Assembly (NCBI RefSeq): GCF_002217355.1
Contig: NZ_MUHA01000012.1
Span: forward strand, 62,001 to 126,000
Direction of reading: 5' to 3'
DNA from: Flavobacterium oncorhynchi
GTDB lineage: Bacteria; Bacteroidota; Bacteroidia; Flavobacteriales; Flavobacteriaceae
DNA: 64,000 bases
This document shows positions 42,467 through 50,972 of the stretch, piece after piece. The first letter of the stretch is position 1; every line of letters begins with the position of its first letter. The position numbers and the translations under genes are program-made. The notes beneath the pieces are model-generated. The model made no database searches. It was not told where the DNA came from and worked only from the letters and a program-made list of their open reading frames with translations.

Positions 42467-44074
42467 TTAAAAAGAAACATTAAGTCCGAAATTTAATCCC
42501 CATTGAAACTGATTGAAAGACTGACTGTTTAATGGATTTACATAATAATTCACAGCCGGCTCAACAAAAACATTTGTTTTTTTGTAAACACGATATTGAA
42601 TTGTACTGCTCAAAGTAGAACCATATACATAATCATTTGCATTTACATTTTCCCCCATAGAACTTCCATCAATAGAAACACTATTTGAGATCAATTTACC
42701 AACAAATCCACCAGTATTTAAATTAATACTTGCTTTGTTTTTACTGAAAATAGAATAAGAAACTTCTAACGGCATTTCGACATAGCGCAGATTTTGATCT
42801 AAATTTCCAGTTTGTATATTCTCGCTTTTCATAGCCTCTTTTGTACTGTTTGAAACAAGTACATAACTTGCATCACTTGCAATATGAGGAGCTGATGCAT
42901 TTTGAGCAAAATAGTCGCTTGCGCTAAAAAACGCATTGTTTTTGGCACTTAAATAAGAAACATTTGCAACGCTCTGACCAAGCTCATTAATTTTAACTCC
43001 AGAAGCGACTGCCCATTTTTTATTGATTTTATATTGCGTTTTTACTCCGTACGAATTACTTTGTTTAGAGTCGTTTACGTTTCCTAAAGTTTTATTGTTT
43101 TTATAGTTTTCAGAGCTGCCCACACCTGCAAAAAGCTGAAGCGCCCATTTGTCTTGTTTTGAAAGCAGTTTGTCCTCTTTTTCTTTTTTAGTTTCAGCTG
43201 CAACAACACCTTTTTCTAAATTCTGAAGCTCTTTAAGTTGTAGAGAATCTTTTTTAGACAATCCATTTTTGATATTCGAATTGTTTTTCAAATTATCATT
43301 TTGAATGTTTGCAACAGATCTGTTTTCTTGAATTACTTTGTCTGTTTTTTGCTTGTATTCAGTATCGTTTACGGCAGTTCCAGAAAGAACGAAAGCTGTT
43401 TTGCTTTGTGTTTTTGAAGGCGAATTTCCTTCGAAAATAGAACTTGCAAGTGCTTTATTTAAACCTGTATTGAATTGATTTCTTTTACCCGAAGTAAAGG
43501 TTTTTTCAGCTAAAACCTTATCAGCTTTTCTTTTTTCAATATCTGATATTTGATTTTTTGAGGACGCATTCAAGCTGTTTGCTTTTGCAGGAACATAATT
43601 TTCCTGAACAGCAACATTGTTTAACGTATTTTTTGAGGCATTTGTTTTTGTTGCTGGCTCATTTTTATCGTAGTTATATTGTGTATTTGCTCTCGTATTT
43701 ACTGATTCTTGATTTTGGTTGGATTGATTATGTTCGTTTTCTGATGATGAAATTTGATTGTTTATTGATTTGTTCTCTGTACCGTTTTCTTTGTCGTTGG
43801 TATTTTTATTGCCTTTTGGCTCAAGTACAACTTTGTTATTTTCTAAAGCATCATTATCGATAGTTTTGATTCCAGAGTTAGAAGTAAAATTCAAAACAGA
43901 AGGGAGCAATAAGCCTAATAATAAGCATGCTGCCGCCGACCACCAAAGAATTACTTTTTTCTTCTTTTTAGGTTTATCAAGTTTTTCTTCAATTTGTCCC
44001 CACAATTCAGGAGGCGGAACACTAGAAAAGTCTTCCATTGATGAAAAAATATCTTCTATATCCTGCTTTTTCAT
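42467..44074 (-). CDS. Candidate dual membrane-spanning anti-sigma factor (inner-membrane helix, long linker, outer-membrane barrel)
   Basis: This 535-residue protein has no signal peptide. Residues 1-40 form a cytoplasmic segment with MKKQDIEDIFSSMEDF and ELWGQIEEKL, a form common in Bacteroidota anti-sigma proteins. A transmembrane helix spans about 41-61. A long Asn/Lys/Ser-rich, low-complexity linker follows (about 62-308), then a beta-barrel-like domain (about 309-535) ending in WGLNFGLNVSF with a terminal Phe. Its start overlaps the upstream ECF sigma-factor gene's stop by 4 bp. From memory, a family of dual membrane-spanning anti-sigma factors of this build is known in Bacteroides. The function here is inference. 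Confidence 0.75.
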   Translation of the reverse strand: MKKQDIEDIFSSMEDFSSVPPPELWGQIEEKLDKPKKKKKVILWWSAAACLLLGLLLPSVLNFTSNSGIKTIDNDALENNKVVLEPKGNKNTNDKENGTENKSINNQISSSENEHNQSNQNQESVNTRANTQYNYDKNEPATKTNASKNTLNNVAVQENYVPAKANSLNASSKNQISDIEKRKADKVLAEKTFTSGKRNQFNTGLNKALASSIFEGNSPSKTQSKTAFVLSGTAVNDTEYKQKTDKVIQENRSVANIQNDNLKNNSNIKNGLSKKDSLQLKELQNLEKGVVAAETKKEKEDKLLSKQDKWALQLFAGVGSSENYKNNKTLGNVNDSKQSNSYGVKTQYKINKKWAVASGVKINELGQSVANVSYLSAKNNAFFSASDYFAQNASAPHIASDASYVLVSNSTKEAMKSENIQTGNLDQNLRYVEMPLEVSYSIFSKNKASINLNTGGFVGKLISNSVSIDGSSMGENVNANDYVYGSTLSSTIQYRVYKKTNVFVEPAVNYYVNPLNSQSFNQFQWGLNFGLNVSF

Positions 44075-44649
44075 GCTATTTTAAAATTTTTTATGCTCAG
44101 TATTCTTTTTTGCAAAATGTGCTTTGCCCGGTTTAAATTTGATTTTGATGTACCTTCAGAAATATTTAGTAAGTCGGCAATTTCTCGGTGTTTTAGTTTC
44201 TCAAAGACGTAGAGATTAAAAACTGTTCGATATTGATCTGGCAAATCTCTAATATATTCCAGCAGTTTCTCTTGTTCTATGGGTTGAATGTCTAAATCCT
44301 CTTCTTCGACAAAATCAGTGTCAGGATCAAAAACATCTAGAAAGAAACTCTCTTTTTTCTTCTTGTTTAAAGTCTCGATCAGCTTATTGATAAAAATTCG
44401 TTTCAGCCAGCCTTCGAAACTTCCTTCAAATTTATATTGGTTCATTTTTTGAAAAACAATGACAAATGCTTCCTGAAAAACATCTTTTGCATCATCTTCA
44501 TTTTTCATATATTTAAGACAGATACCATATAAAACAGGAGAGAACAACTGATAAATTTTCAGTTGTGCCTCTCTGTCATTTTTAATACATTTCTTAATAT
44601 ATTTTTCTAAATCGTCTTTCAAAAAAAGTGGTGTTGTTTGGTTTTGCAA
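44071..44649 (-). CDS. ECF-family RNA polymerase sigma factor (second in the window)
   Basis: The 192-residue protein has sigma region 2 (YGICLKYMKNEDDAKDVFQEAF, about residues 34-55) with the FEGWLKRIFINKL promoter-melting part, and region 4 (about 125-180, LPDQYRTVFNLYVFEKLKHREIA...TSKSNLNRAKHILQKRI). It lies at the end of an operon with a PrcB-domain lipoprotein and a small secreted protein, and overlaps the dual membrane-spanning candidate by 4 bp (ATGA). The last overlap is the classical sign of a sigma/anti-sigma pair. Confidence 0.93.
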   Translation of the reverse strand: MQNQTTPLFLKDDLEKYIKKCIKNDREAQLKIYQLFSPVLYGICLKYMKNEDDAKDVFQEAFVIVFQKMNQYKFEGSFEGWLKRIFINKLIETLNKKKKESFFLDVFDPDTDFVEEEDLDIQPIEQEKLLEYIRDLPDQYRTVFNLYVFEKLKHREIADLLNISEGTSKSNLNRAKHILQKRILSIKNFKIA

Positions 44650-44674
44650 AAATAGTTTTTAAAAGCTTATAAAA

Positions 44675-45073
44675 CTATCTTTTAAAGATAGATCGGGAAG
44701 CATCTTTGTTATTACTTACAATTGTTAGGTTTTGACTGTCAAGCTTTTCTATGATATATGTCTTGCCTTCAAAAGTAATAAGATCGTGCTCTGCCGAATC
44801 GAAATAGCCAATCCCTTTTTCTATTTGATATGTACTGTTTCTAATCTCTACATTGTTCTTATAAGTGATCACTCTTCCATTTGAAGTGAAAACTATTTTT
44901 TTTGTAAACCCAATGGTTTTTGGCGTCGCTGTATAAGGATTATCTGCTCCTCCAATTGACTTTTCCCAAATCCAGGTGTTTACTATAGAACCCGTGTTTA
45001 CGACCATCGATTCTAGCGAATAAGCCGAAGAGAAAATACACAATACAGCAAAAAATAGAAAATGTTTTTTCAT
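44675..45073 (-). CDS. Small secreted protein, lipocalin-like by appearance
   Basis: The 132-residue protein has a signal peptide (about residues 1-19, cleavage after AYS). The rest is rich in short strands with turns (VNTWIWEKSIGG, KIVFTSNGRVITYKNN, EGKTYIIEKLDSQNLTIV), a beta-barrel-type pattern reminiscent of lipocalin-like domains. No family can be named securely. It lies between a PrcB-type lipoprotein and an ECF sigma gene on the same strand, so it is likely co-regulated with the envelope-sensing unit. Confidence 0.7.
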   Translation of the reverse strand: MKKHFLFFAVLCIFSSAYSLESMVVNTGSIVNTWIWEKSIGGADNPYTATPKTIGFTKKIVFTSNGRVITYKNNVEIRNSTYQIEKGIGYFDSAEHDLITFEGKTYIIEKLDSQNLTIVSNNKDASRSIFKR

Positions 45074-45083
45074 TTAACTGGAT

Positions 45084-45947
45084 TTAGTTTAAACTGATGA
45101 TTTTTTGTTGAATAGCTTTTTTAAACAATATTATTTCAGTGTTTTGATCTGGAGTATCATTGTTGTCAATATAAACTTTCGTAGTAACAGTTCCTTGAGT
45201 TAACTGAAAGTAAACTCCGCCTTTATCTCCTGGATTTGGAGTTCCGTAAGTTTTTGTTCCGCCTTTAAGTGCAAGAATTTCTGCTGGAACATTCTTTAAG
45301 AATTCAGTATATTCACTTTTTTTCGTTTTTGCAGTGTATTTGTATTGCTCAAAATCATATTTTCCCTCCTCAACATTTGAGAATTTCAAAATGTTAAAAT
45401 CGTTTAATTGAAAGAAATTATGATGACTTAAAAGACCAAAATCTCCCATAACAATATTATCAGAGCTTTCGTTTGTTCTGTTAAACAAAATTGTTTTTGT
45501 TGTTTTTGGAATCAATATAAAATCTGATGGATAAGTTGGAGTCTGTGCAATAGTTTCACCAGCTAAAGGACCTTTTTCATAAAAATTAATAATAATCTGG
45601 CATTTGTTTTCTACAATAGTTGTTATTTTTATGTCATAGCCGCTTGTAGGTTTAGCTCCAGCAAAAATCCCAACCAAAAAGTCTTTTGTAAAATCAATAT
45701 TAGGGTCATTGGCAACTGGACATGTGTTTTCGCGTTTTTCGAAGTAAGCTTCTAATTTCTCTTGAGAATTTAAAACAAGTGCAGTAGGGTTGTTAGGCAG
45801 GGTTTTTACACTATAAGAACATAAAAGTGGAAATCCTGTAAAAGGAAGTTCTTGAACTGGTCCGCAATCTACCGTTATATCTTCATTTCCTAATGAGCAG
45901 GCACTCAATCCAAAAGCTACAAATAAGCTCAGCATTATTTTTTTCAT
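45084..45947 (-). CDS. PrcB-C-domain lipoprotein
   Basis: The 287-residue protein has a lipobox (LSAC, Cys17) and a core domain (about residues 60-150) with FLVGIFAGAKPTSGYDIKI near 89-107 and PLAGETIAQTPTYPSDFILI near 125-144. This matches the PrcB C-terminal domain, first noted in a subunit of a protease complex. The C-terminal half (about 165-287) is unrecognised. It is the first gene of a four-gene minus-strand unit leading to the sigma and anti-sigma genes, with 10 bp to the next gene. Confidence 0.75.
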   Translation of the reverse strand: MKKIMLSLFVAFGLSACSLGNEDITVDCGPVQELPFTGFPLLCSYSVKTLPNNPTALVLNSQEKLEAYFEKRENTCPVANDPNIDFTKDFLVGIFAGAKPTSGYDIKITTIVENKCQIIINFYEKGPLAGETIAQTPTYPSDFILIPKTTKTILFNRTNESSDNIVMGDFGLLSHHNFFQLNDFNILKFSNVEEGKYDFEQYKYTAKTKKSEYTEFLKNVPAEILALKGGTKTYGTPNPGDKGGVYFQLTQGTVTTKVYIDNNDTPDQNTEIILFKKAIQQKIISLN

Positions 45948-46151
45948 GATAAATTTTAATATAGGTTATATTTTCATAGATGCACGTGTTTAAAAATGGT
46001 TGCGTCTTTTTTTTATTTTTTTTACATAAGAAATAGAAATTAATTTCAAATTGTATTTTTATTTGCGAATGAATACTAATTCGTGAAATTTTACTTTATA
46101 AACCTTAGTACTACGTATTATTGCGTACTTTTACTTAAAAAAAAATTGGAC

Positions 46152-47525
46152 ATGTTTGATTTTCTTCCGTATTTATTGGCTTTTGTTATTGCTTTATTTC
46201 TAGGTATATACTTAGGTAAAGTACTGTCTTCGGCTAAATTTCAGTCAGAAAAAGTTGGTTTAGAAGAAAGGCTGCATGCAAATACAAATCAGCTGCAAAC
46301 ACAAAAAGAACAGCAGGAAAATGAAAAACTTGCTTTTCAAAAACAACTTCAATTAAGCTATCAGGAAAAAGAGAGTATTCGAACTGAAAAAGACAGTCTT
46401 GCGATTCAGCTTTCTAAAAAAGAAGTCGATTTTGAGAATTTATGGGAACGTCATAAAGAGCAAAAAAATGAAATAACGGAGCTGCAGGATAAATTTACAA
46501 AGGAGTTTGAAAATTTAGCAAATAAGATTCTCGAAGAAAAATCGGTTAAATTTACAGAACAGAACAATGTGAATATGAAAAATATCTTGCTGCCGCTGCA
46601 AGATAAGATTCAAGGATTTGAGAAAAAGGTAGAACAAACCCATAAAGAAAGTATCGACTATCATGCAGCACTTCGTCAGCAGATTATTGGACTAAGCGAA
46701 ATGAATGTTCAAATGAGCAAAGAAACCCTAAATCTTACTAAAGCTTTAAAAGGCGATAGTAAAATGCAGGGAAATTGGGGCGAATTGGTTTTAGAACGTG
46801 TGCTGGAAAAATCAGGATTAGAAAAAGGCCGCGAGTACGAAGTGCAACAAAGTTTTGTAACCAGCGAAGGCAATCGTGTTTTTCCTGATGTGGTAATAAA
46901 TCTGCCCGATGGTAAAAAAATGATTGTCGATTCTAAAGTGTCTTTATCAGCTTATGAAAAGTTCATTAATGAAGAATCAGACATTCTTAAAAACGAATAT
47001 TTAAAAGAGCATTTAAATTCGATAAAAAGGCACGTTGAACAGCTTGGTAACAAAAATTATCACGAACTGTATCAAATAGAAAGTCCTGATTTTGTATTGC
47101 TTTTTATTCCGATAGAACCTGCTTTTGCAATTGCCTTAAACGAAGATTCAACATTATACAATAAAGCTTTTGATAAAAATATTGTAATTGTTACACCAAC
47201 AACATTGTTAGCAACATTGCGAACTATTGACAGTATGTGGACAAATCAAAAACAACAGGAAAATGCGTTTGAAATTGCTAGGCAGGCAGGAGCGCTGTAT
47301 GATAAATTTGAAGGTTTTGTAACTGATTTAGTCCGAATAGGGAATAAAATAAAAGATACGAAAACGGAATACGAAAGTGCCATGAATAAACTAGTCGACG
47401 GCAAAGGAAATTTGATTTCGAGTGTTGAAAGATTAAAAAAAATGGGCGCTAAAGCAAAAAAATCACTTCCAGATAATATTGTAGCCAGAGCTACAAATAC
47501 AGATGAGAGTGAGTTACTAAATTAA
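46152..47525 (+). CDS. rmuC: DNA recombination protein RmuC
   Basis: Start is placed at 46152 because MFDFLPYLLAFVIALFLGIYLG gives the family's N-terminal membrane anchor; the longer frame begins inside AT-rich upstream sequence. The 457-residue protein continues with a coiled coil (about 25-145) and the RmuC nuclease-like domain (about 175-420, containing GNWGELVLERVLEKSGLEKG and PDGKKMIVDSKVSL). RmuC limits inversions and structure-specific rearrangements; it may cut or process DNA. No partner in the vicinity. Confidence 0.92.
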   Translation: MFDFLPYLLAFVIALFLGIYLGKVLSSAKFQSEKVGLEERLHANTNQLQTQKEQQENEKLAFQKQLQLSYQEKESIRTEKDSLAIQLSKKEVDFENLWERHKEQKNEITELQDKFTKEFENLANKILEEKSVKFTEQNNVNMKNILLPLQDKIQGFEKKVEQTHKESIDYHAALRQQIIGLSEMNVQMSKETLNLTKALKGDSKMQGNWGELVLERVLEKSGLEKGREYEVQQSFVTSEGNRVFPDVVINLPDGKKMIVDSKVSLSAYEKFINEESDILKNEYLKEHLNSIKRHVEQLGNKNYHELYQIESPDFVLLFIPIEPAFAIALNEDSTLYNKAFDKNIVIVTPTTLLATLRTIDSMWTNQKQQENAFEIARQAGALYDKFEGFVTDLVRIGNKIKDTKTEYESAMNKLVDGKGNLISSVERLKKMGAKAKKSLPDNIVARATNTDESELLN

Positions 47526-47556
47526 AACTAACCAATAATACCACAAACATAAAAAC

Positions 47557-48105
47557 ATGACTGCAGATTTTAAACCCGTTTCTTCATCAAAAATTAGTAT
47601 TTCAGAATTAATGCTTCCATCACATACCAATTTTAGTGGTAAAATTCATGGAGGATATATATTGCAATTACTAGATCAAATTGCTTTTGCAGCTGCATCA
47701 AAGTTTTGCGGTAATTATTGCGTAACAGCTTCTGTTGATACTGTCAATTTTTTAAAACCAATTGAAGTTGGTGAACTTGTTACAATGAAAGCCTCTGTAA
47801 ATTATGTTGGGCGAAGTTCAATGGTTGTTGGCATTCGCGTTGAAGCAGAACATATTCAAACAGGCGTTGTAAAACATTGCAACTCTTCGTATTTTACCAT
47901 GGTAGCCAAAGATAAAGATGGAAAGAGTGTTCAGGTTCCAGGACTTATTTTGTCTAATTTAGAAGAAGTTCGACGTTTTAGAAAAGCGATTAAACATATC
48001 GAAGTGAAAAAAGAGATCGAAGAACATGAAAAAGTTACTACGGTAAGTTCTATTGAAGATTTGGCCAGTTTAGAAAAGTATAATGTACTTTTAGAAATTA
48101 GTTAG
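47557..48105 (+). CDS. Acyl-CoA thioesterase (hotdog fold)
   Basis: The 182-residue protein has the hotdog-fold thioesterase helix (SHTNFSGKIHGGYILQLLDQIAF, about residues 22-44) and the following VTASVDTVNFLKPIEVGELV strand pattern. This fits the YciA/BACH-type acyl-CoA thioesterases, which hydrolyse fatty acyl-CoA. Chain-length preference is unknown. It lies 31 bp downstream of rmuC and 30 bp upstream of the VOC-domain gene on the same strand. Confidence 0.9.
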   Translation: MTADFKPVSSSKISISELMLPSHTNFSGKIHGGYILQLLDQIAFAAASKFCGNYCVTASVDTVNFLKPIEVGELVTMKASVNYVGRSSMVVGIRVEAEHIQTGVVKHCNSSYFTMVAKDKDGKSVQVPGLILSNLEEVRRFRKAIKHIEVKKEIEEHEKVTTVSSIEDLASLEKYNVLLEIS

Positions 48106-48135
48106 TTTTTTTATTAAGGTTAAAAATAAGAGAAA

Positions 48136-48531
48136 ATGGTAAAGTTTGGTTACACAATTTTATATGTCGAGAATGTAGAAAAAGCAATTACGTTTTATGA
48201 AAATGCATTTGGTTTTTCGAGAAAATTTGTAAGTCCAGAAAATGATTACGGAGAATTGCTTACGGGAGAGACTACGATCTCATTTGCTTCAAAAAAACTT
48301 GCGGTTCAAAATTTAAAAGAAGGTTTTATCGAGAGCGATTTAAATAATAAACCTTTTGCTTTTGAACTTGGTTTCATAACAGATAATGTTGCCGAATTGG
48401 TTGAGAAAGCAATTTCTTTTGGAGCCGTTTTAGAAACAAATCCAAAAGAAAAACCTTGGGGACAAGTTGTCGCTTATATAAGAGATTTAGATGGTTTTTT
48501 ACTTGAAATTTGTACACCAGTCGAAATGTAA
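48136..48531 (+). CDS. VOC-family protein (glyoxalase/dioxygenase-like)
   Basis: The 131-residue protein is a single vicinal-oxygen-chelate domain: repeated beta-alpha-beta-beta-beta halves starting LYVENVEKAITFYENAFGFSRKF and later DNVAELVEKAISFGAVLE, ending DLDGFLLEICTPVE (Glu in the usual metal position). Likely a small metalloenzyme or binding protein; the substrate is unknown. Confidence 0.85.
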   Translation: MVKFGYTILYVENVEKAITFYENAFGFSRKFVSPENDYGELLTGETTISFASKKLAVQNLKEGFIESDLNNKPFAFELGFITDNVAELVEKAISFGAVLETNPKEKPWGQVVAYIRDLDGFLLEICTPVEM

Positions 48532-48757
48532 ATGAGAAGCTGTTTTTAGCAATTACTACATTTTAAAAAGAAAAAATATTCACAAATATTTAGCATTAGT
48601 TCCAGAACCATACGACGGAAAATTTCGTAACTTTAAAATAGAAAGTTAGTTGCGATTTTTTCACGGGGTACTGCCATTCATTTTTTTAACTTACCGTAAG
48701 TTTGTTTTTCTTTATTTTAAAAAATGAAATGACATAATTGTTTAATTGCTGACGATT

Positions 48758-49297
48758 ATGAAAAGAACTACATTATTATTTTTACTTTTTACCGCATTTT
48801 CGATAACAGCTCAGGAAAAATTTAAAACCACTTCGGCGGTTATAAATTTTGAAGCTTCAGTTCCATTCTTCGAAGAGGTAAAAGCGGTAAATAAGCTCGG
48901 AACTATTGTTCTTGAACCTCAAACAAGTACTTTAATTTGTACTGTAATAATAAAAGATTTTCGTTTTAAAATGGATTTAATGGAAGAACATTTTAACGAC
49001 AATTATATCGAAAGTCATCGTTATCCTAAAGCTTATTTTAAAGGCAAAATACAAAAATTTGACATCGCACAAATTGATCAAACCTCAAGAGAATATGATG
49101 TTAAGGGAAAATTATATATTCACGGGAAATGGAAAATGATTACGGTAAAAGCGTTGTTAAAAAGAGTTCCGGAAGGTATTCAAATTGTTTCTGCTTTTCC
49201 AATATCAATTTCTGACTTTAATATAGAAATTCCTTATGTTGTGGCCAATAAAATTTCAAAAACGGTTCAGACAGATTTAAGCGGAATAATGAAGTAA
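48758..49297 (+). CDS. YceI family periplasmic lipid-binding-like protein
   Basis: Start is at 48758 (MKRTTLLFLL), giving a signal peptide cut near residue 19 (ITAQ). The remaining 160 residues show the YceI beta-barrel pattern: INFEASVPFFEEVKAVN, KFRMDL-like strands, HRYPKAYFKGKIQ (conserved YPKA-FKGKI motif near residue 87) and VKGKLYIHGKWK. YceI proteins bind isoprenoid-like or fatty lipids. Whether it contributes to the nearby pigment pathway is speculation. Confidence 0.85.
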   Translation: MKRTTLLFLLFTAFSITAQEKFKTTSAVINFEASVPFFEEVKAVNKLGTIVLEPQTSTLICTVIIKDFRFKMDLMEEHFNDNYIESHRYPKAYFKGKIQKFDIAQIDQTSREYDVKGKLYIHGKWKMITVKALLKRVPEGIQIVSAFPISISDFNIEIPYVVANKISKTVQTDLSGIMK

Positions 49298-49300
49298 TGT

Positions 49301-50212
49301 TTAATTCGAAGTGCTGATTAGTGCTTTTTCTAAATCGGTAAATTGAAATTCAAATCCAGTTTTTTGTATTTTTTCAGATGACACCCTTTGCCCTTTTAAG
49401 ATAGCTTCGCTCATTTTTCCTAAACTTATTTTAAGAATAAAAGATGGAATTTTAGGAAGCCATATTGCATATCCGTATAATGCAGCTAGTATTTTAGAGA
49501 ATCTCAAGTTTGTAGTATTGTCAGTAACAGCAGCATTGTACGGGCCATGCATATGTTCGTCTAGAAGAGCTTTTAAGTAAATCTGACACAAATCGTCAAT
49601 ATGAATCCAGGGTAAATATTGTTTTCCAGTTCCTATAACCGCACCAAAACCAGATTTAAAAGTAGGTCCAAGTTTTTTTAAAAAACCTTCATCTTTACCT
49701 AGTACAATTCCAGTTCTAATTTTTACGGTTCTAATGCCTAAAACCTCCAGTTTGTTTGATGCATTTTCCCATTTCTGACAAATAGTACCTAAAAAGTCGT
49801 TTGCAGGCTCAGTAGTTTCAGTACAAATTTTATGACTTGTAACAGCACCATAAATTCCAATTGCTGAAGCCGAAACAAAAGCATTTAATTTTTTATCGTT
49901 TTTTTCTAAAATAGAAAATATCAAATCAATTGGTTTAACCCTACTTTCCAGAAGTTTTCTTTTTCTTCTGCGCGTCCATCTTTTTTCAACAATTCCTTCG
50001 CCGGCAAGATGAATAATGTAATCCGCATTTAAAACAGCATTTTCATCAATATAATTGCTGTTTAAATTCCATTTATAGTAAGTGATTTCAGGAGTATTTT
50101 CTTTGTCGGTACGGCTTAAAACAGACACAGTAAAGCCAGCTTCAATTAGAGCATTTGTCAAATGCCTGCCAATGAATCCGCTTCCACCTGTTATTAGAAC
50201 ATTTTCAACCAT
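49301..50212 (-). CDS. TIGR01777-type NAD-dependent epimerase-like protein
   Basis: The 303-residue protein has the Rossmann motif GGSGFIGRHL (residues 8-17), IHLAGEGI (68-75), ASAIGIYG (about 115-122) and WIHIDDLCQIY (about 201-211), which together mark the TIGR01777 extended SDR family. The usual active-site Tyr-x3-Lys is replaced in many members, so activity is not certain. Convergent with the YceI gene (4-bp gap). Function unknown, sometimes linked to cell division. Confidence 0.88.
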   Translation of the reverse strand: MVENVLITGGSGFIGRHLTNALIEAGFTVSVLSRTDKENTPEITYYKWNLNSNYIDENAVLNADYIIHLAGEGIVEKRWTRRRKRKLLESRVKPIDLIFSILEKNDKKLNAFVSASAIGIYGAVTSHKICTETTEPANDFLGTICQKWENASNKLEVLGIRTVKIRTGIVLGKDEGFLKKLGPTFKSGFGAVIGTGKQYLPWIHIDDLCQIYLKALLDEHMHGPYNAAVTDNTTNLRFSKILAALYGYAIWLPKIPSFILKISLGKMSEAILKGQRVSSEKIQKTGFEFQFTDLEKALISTSN

Positions 50213-50309
50213 GATAGTTTATCATATATTTAACAGCGCATTCTGTTTAGGGACATGTAAAGGTACTTAAACAATGCTTACCTTTAAGGCAAATTCTAAA
50301 TTTAATGAA

Positions 50310-50972
50310 ATGGCGACTAAAAAAAAGACTATCACGAAAGAGGATATCGTTTCAAAATATATGAATGAAGTTTTAGAAAAAGGAACAAAACCAAAATCAG
50401 TTTATCATTTTACCAAAGAAAATGATTTTACAGAAGCTGAATTTTATTCTTTTTTTGGAACGTTAGAAGGTTTAGAAAAGGAAATATTTCGACTGTTTTT
50501 TGAGAATACAGTCAGCTTACTGCATAAAAATGGAGACTATCTTGAGTACAACATGAAGAATAAAATGTTGAGTTTCTATTTTACATTTTTCGAAATTTTG
50601 ACTGCAAATAGAAGTTATGTACTGCAAGTACTTAAAATGGATAAAAACCCGCTCAAAAATTTAGTACAGCTCACTTTGCTTAGAGATAATTTTAGAAGTT
50701 ATGTTTCAGAAATCTTAACTGATGATTATAGACTTGAACAAGAAAAACTGCAAAAATTTCAAGAAAAGGCAATTCAAGAATCCGCTTGGCTGCAATTGAT
50801 GCTGACCATAAAATTCTGGATGGAAGATGAATCTGCTGCTTTTGAGAAAACAGATATTTTTATCGAAAAATCAGTTAATGCATCATTTGAATTGATGAAT
50901 GTTGCGCCAATGAACCATCTGATCGATTTTGGAAAATTTCTATTCAAAGAAAAAATATACAGCAAACAATGA
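50310..50972 (+). CDS. TetR-like transcriptional regulator
   Basis: Start is placed at 50310 (MATKKKTITKEDI), since the frame upstream to 50274 lacks conservation signs. The 220-residue protein has an N-terminal helix-turn-helix (about residues 10-50, with a regulator-type FYSFFGTLEGLEKEI) and a helical ligand domain. Its stop overlaps the start of the ABC1 kinase gene (ATGA), so the two are translated together and the regulator probably controls that operon. Confidence 0.8.
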   Translation: MATKKKTITKEDIVSKYMNEVLEKGTKPKSVYHFTKENDFTEAEFYSFFGTLEGLEKEIFRLFFENTVSLLHKNGDYLEYNMKNKMLSFYFTFFEILTANRSYVLQVLKMDKNPLKNLVQLTLLRDNFRSYVSEILTDDYRLEQEKLQKFQEKAIQESAWLQLMLTIKFWMEDESAAFEKTDIFIEKSVNASFELMNVAPMNHLIDFGKFLFKEKIYSKQ

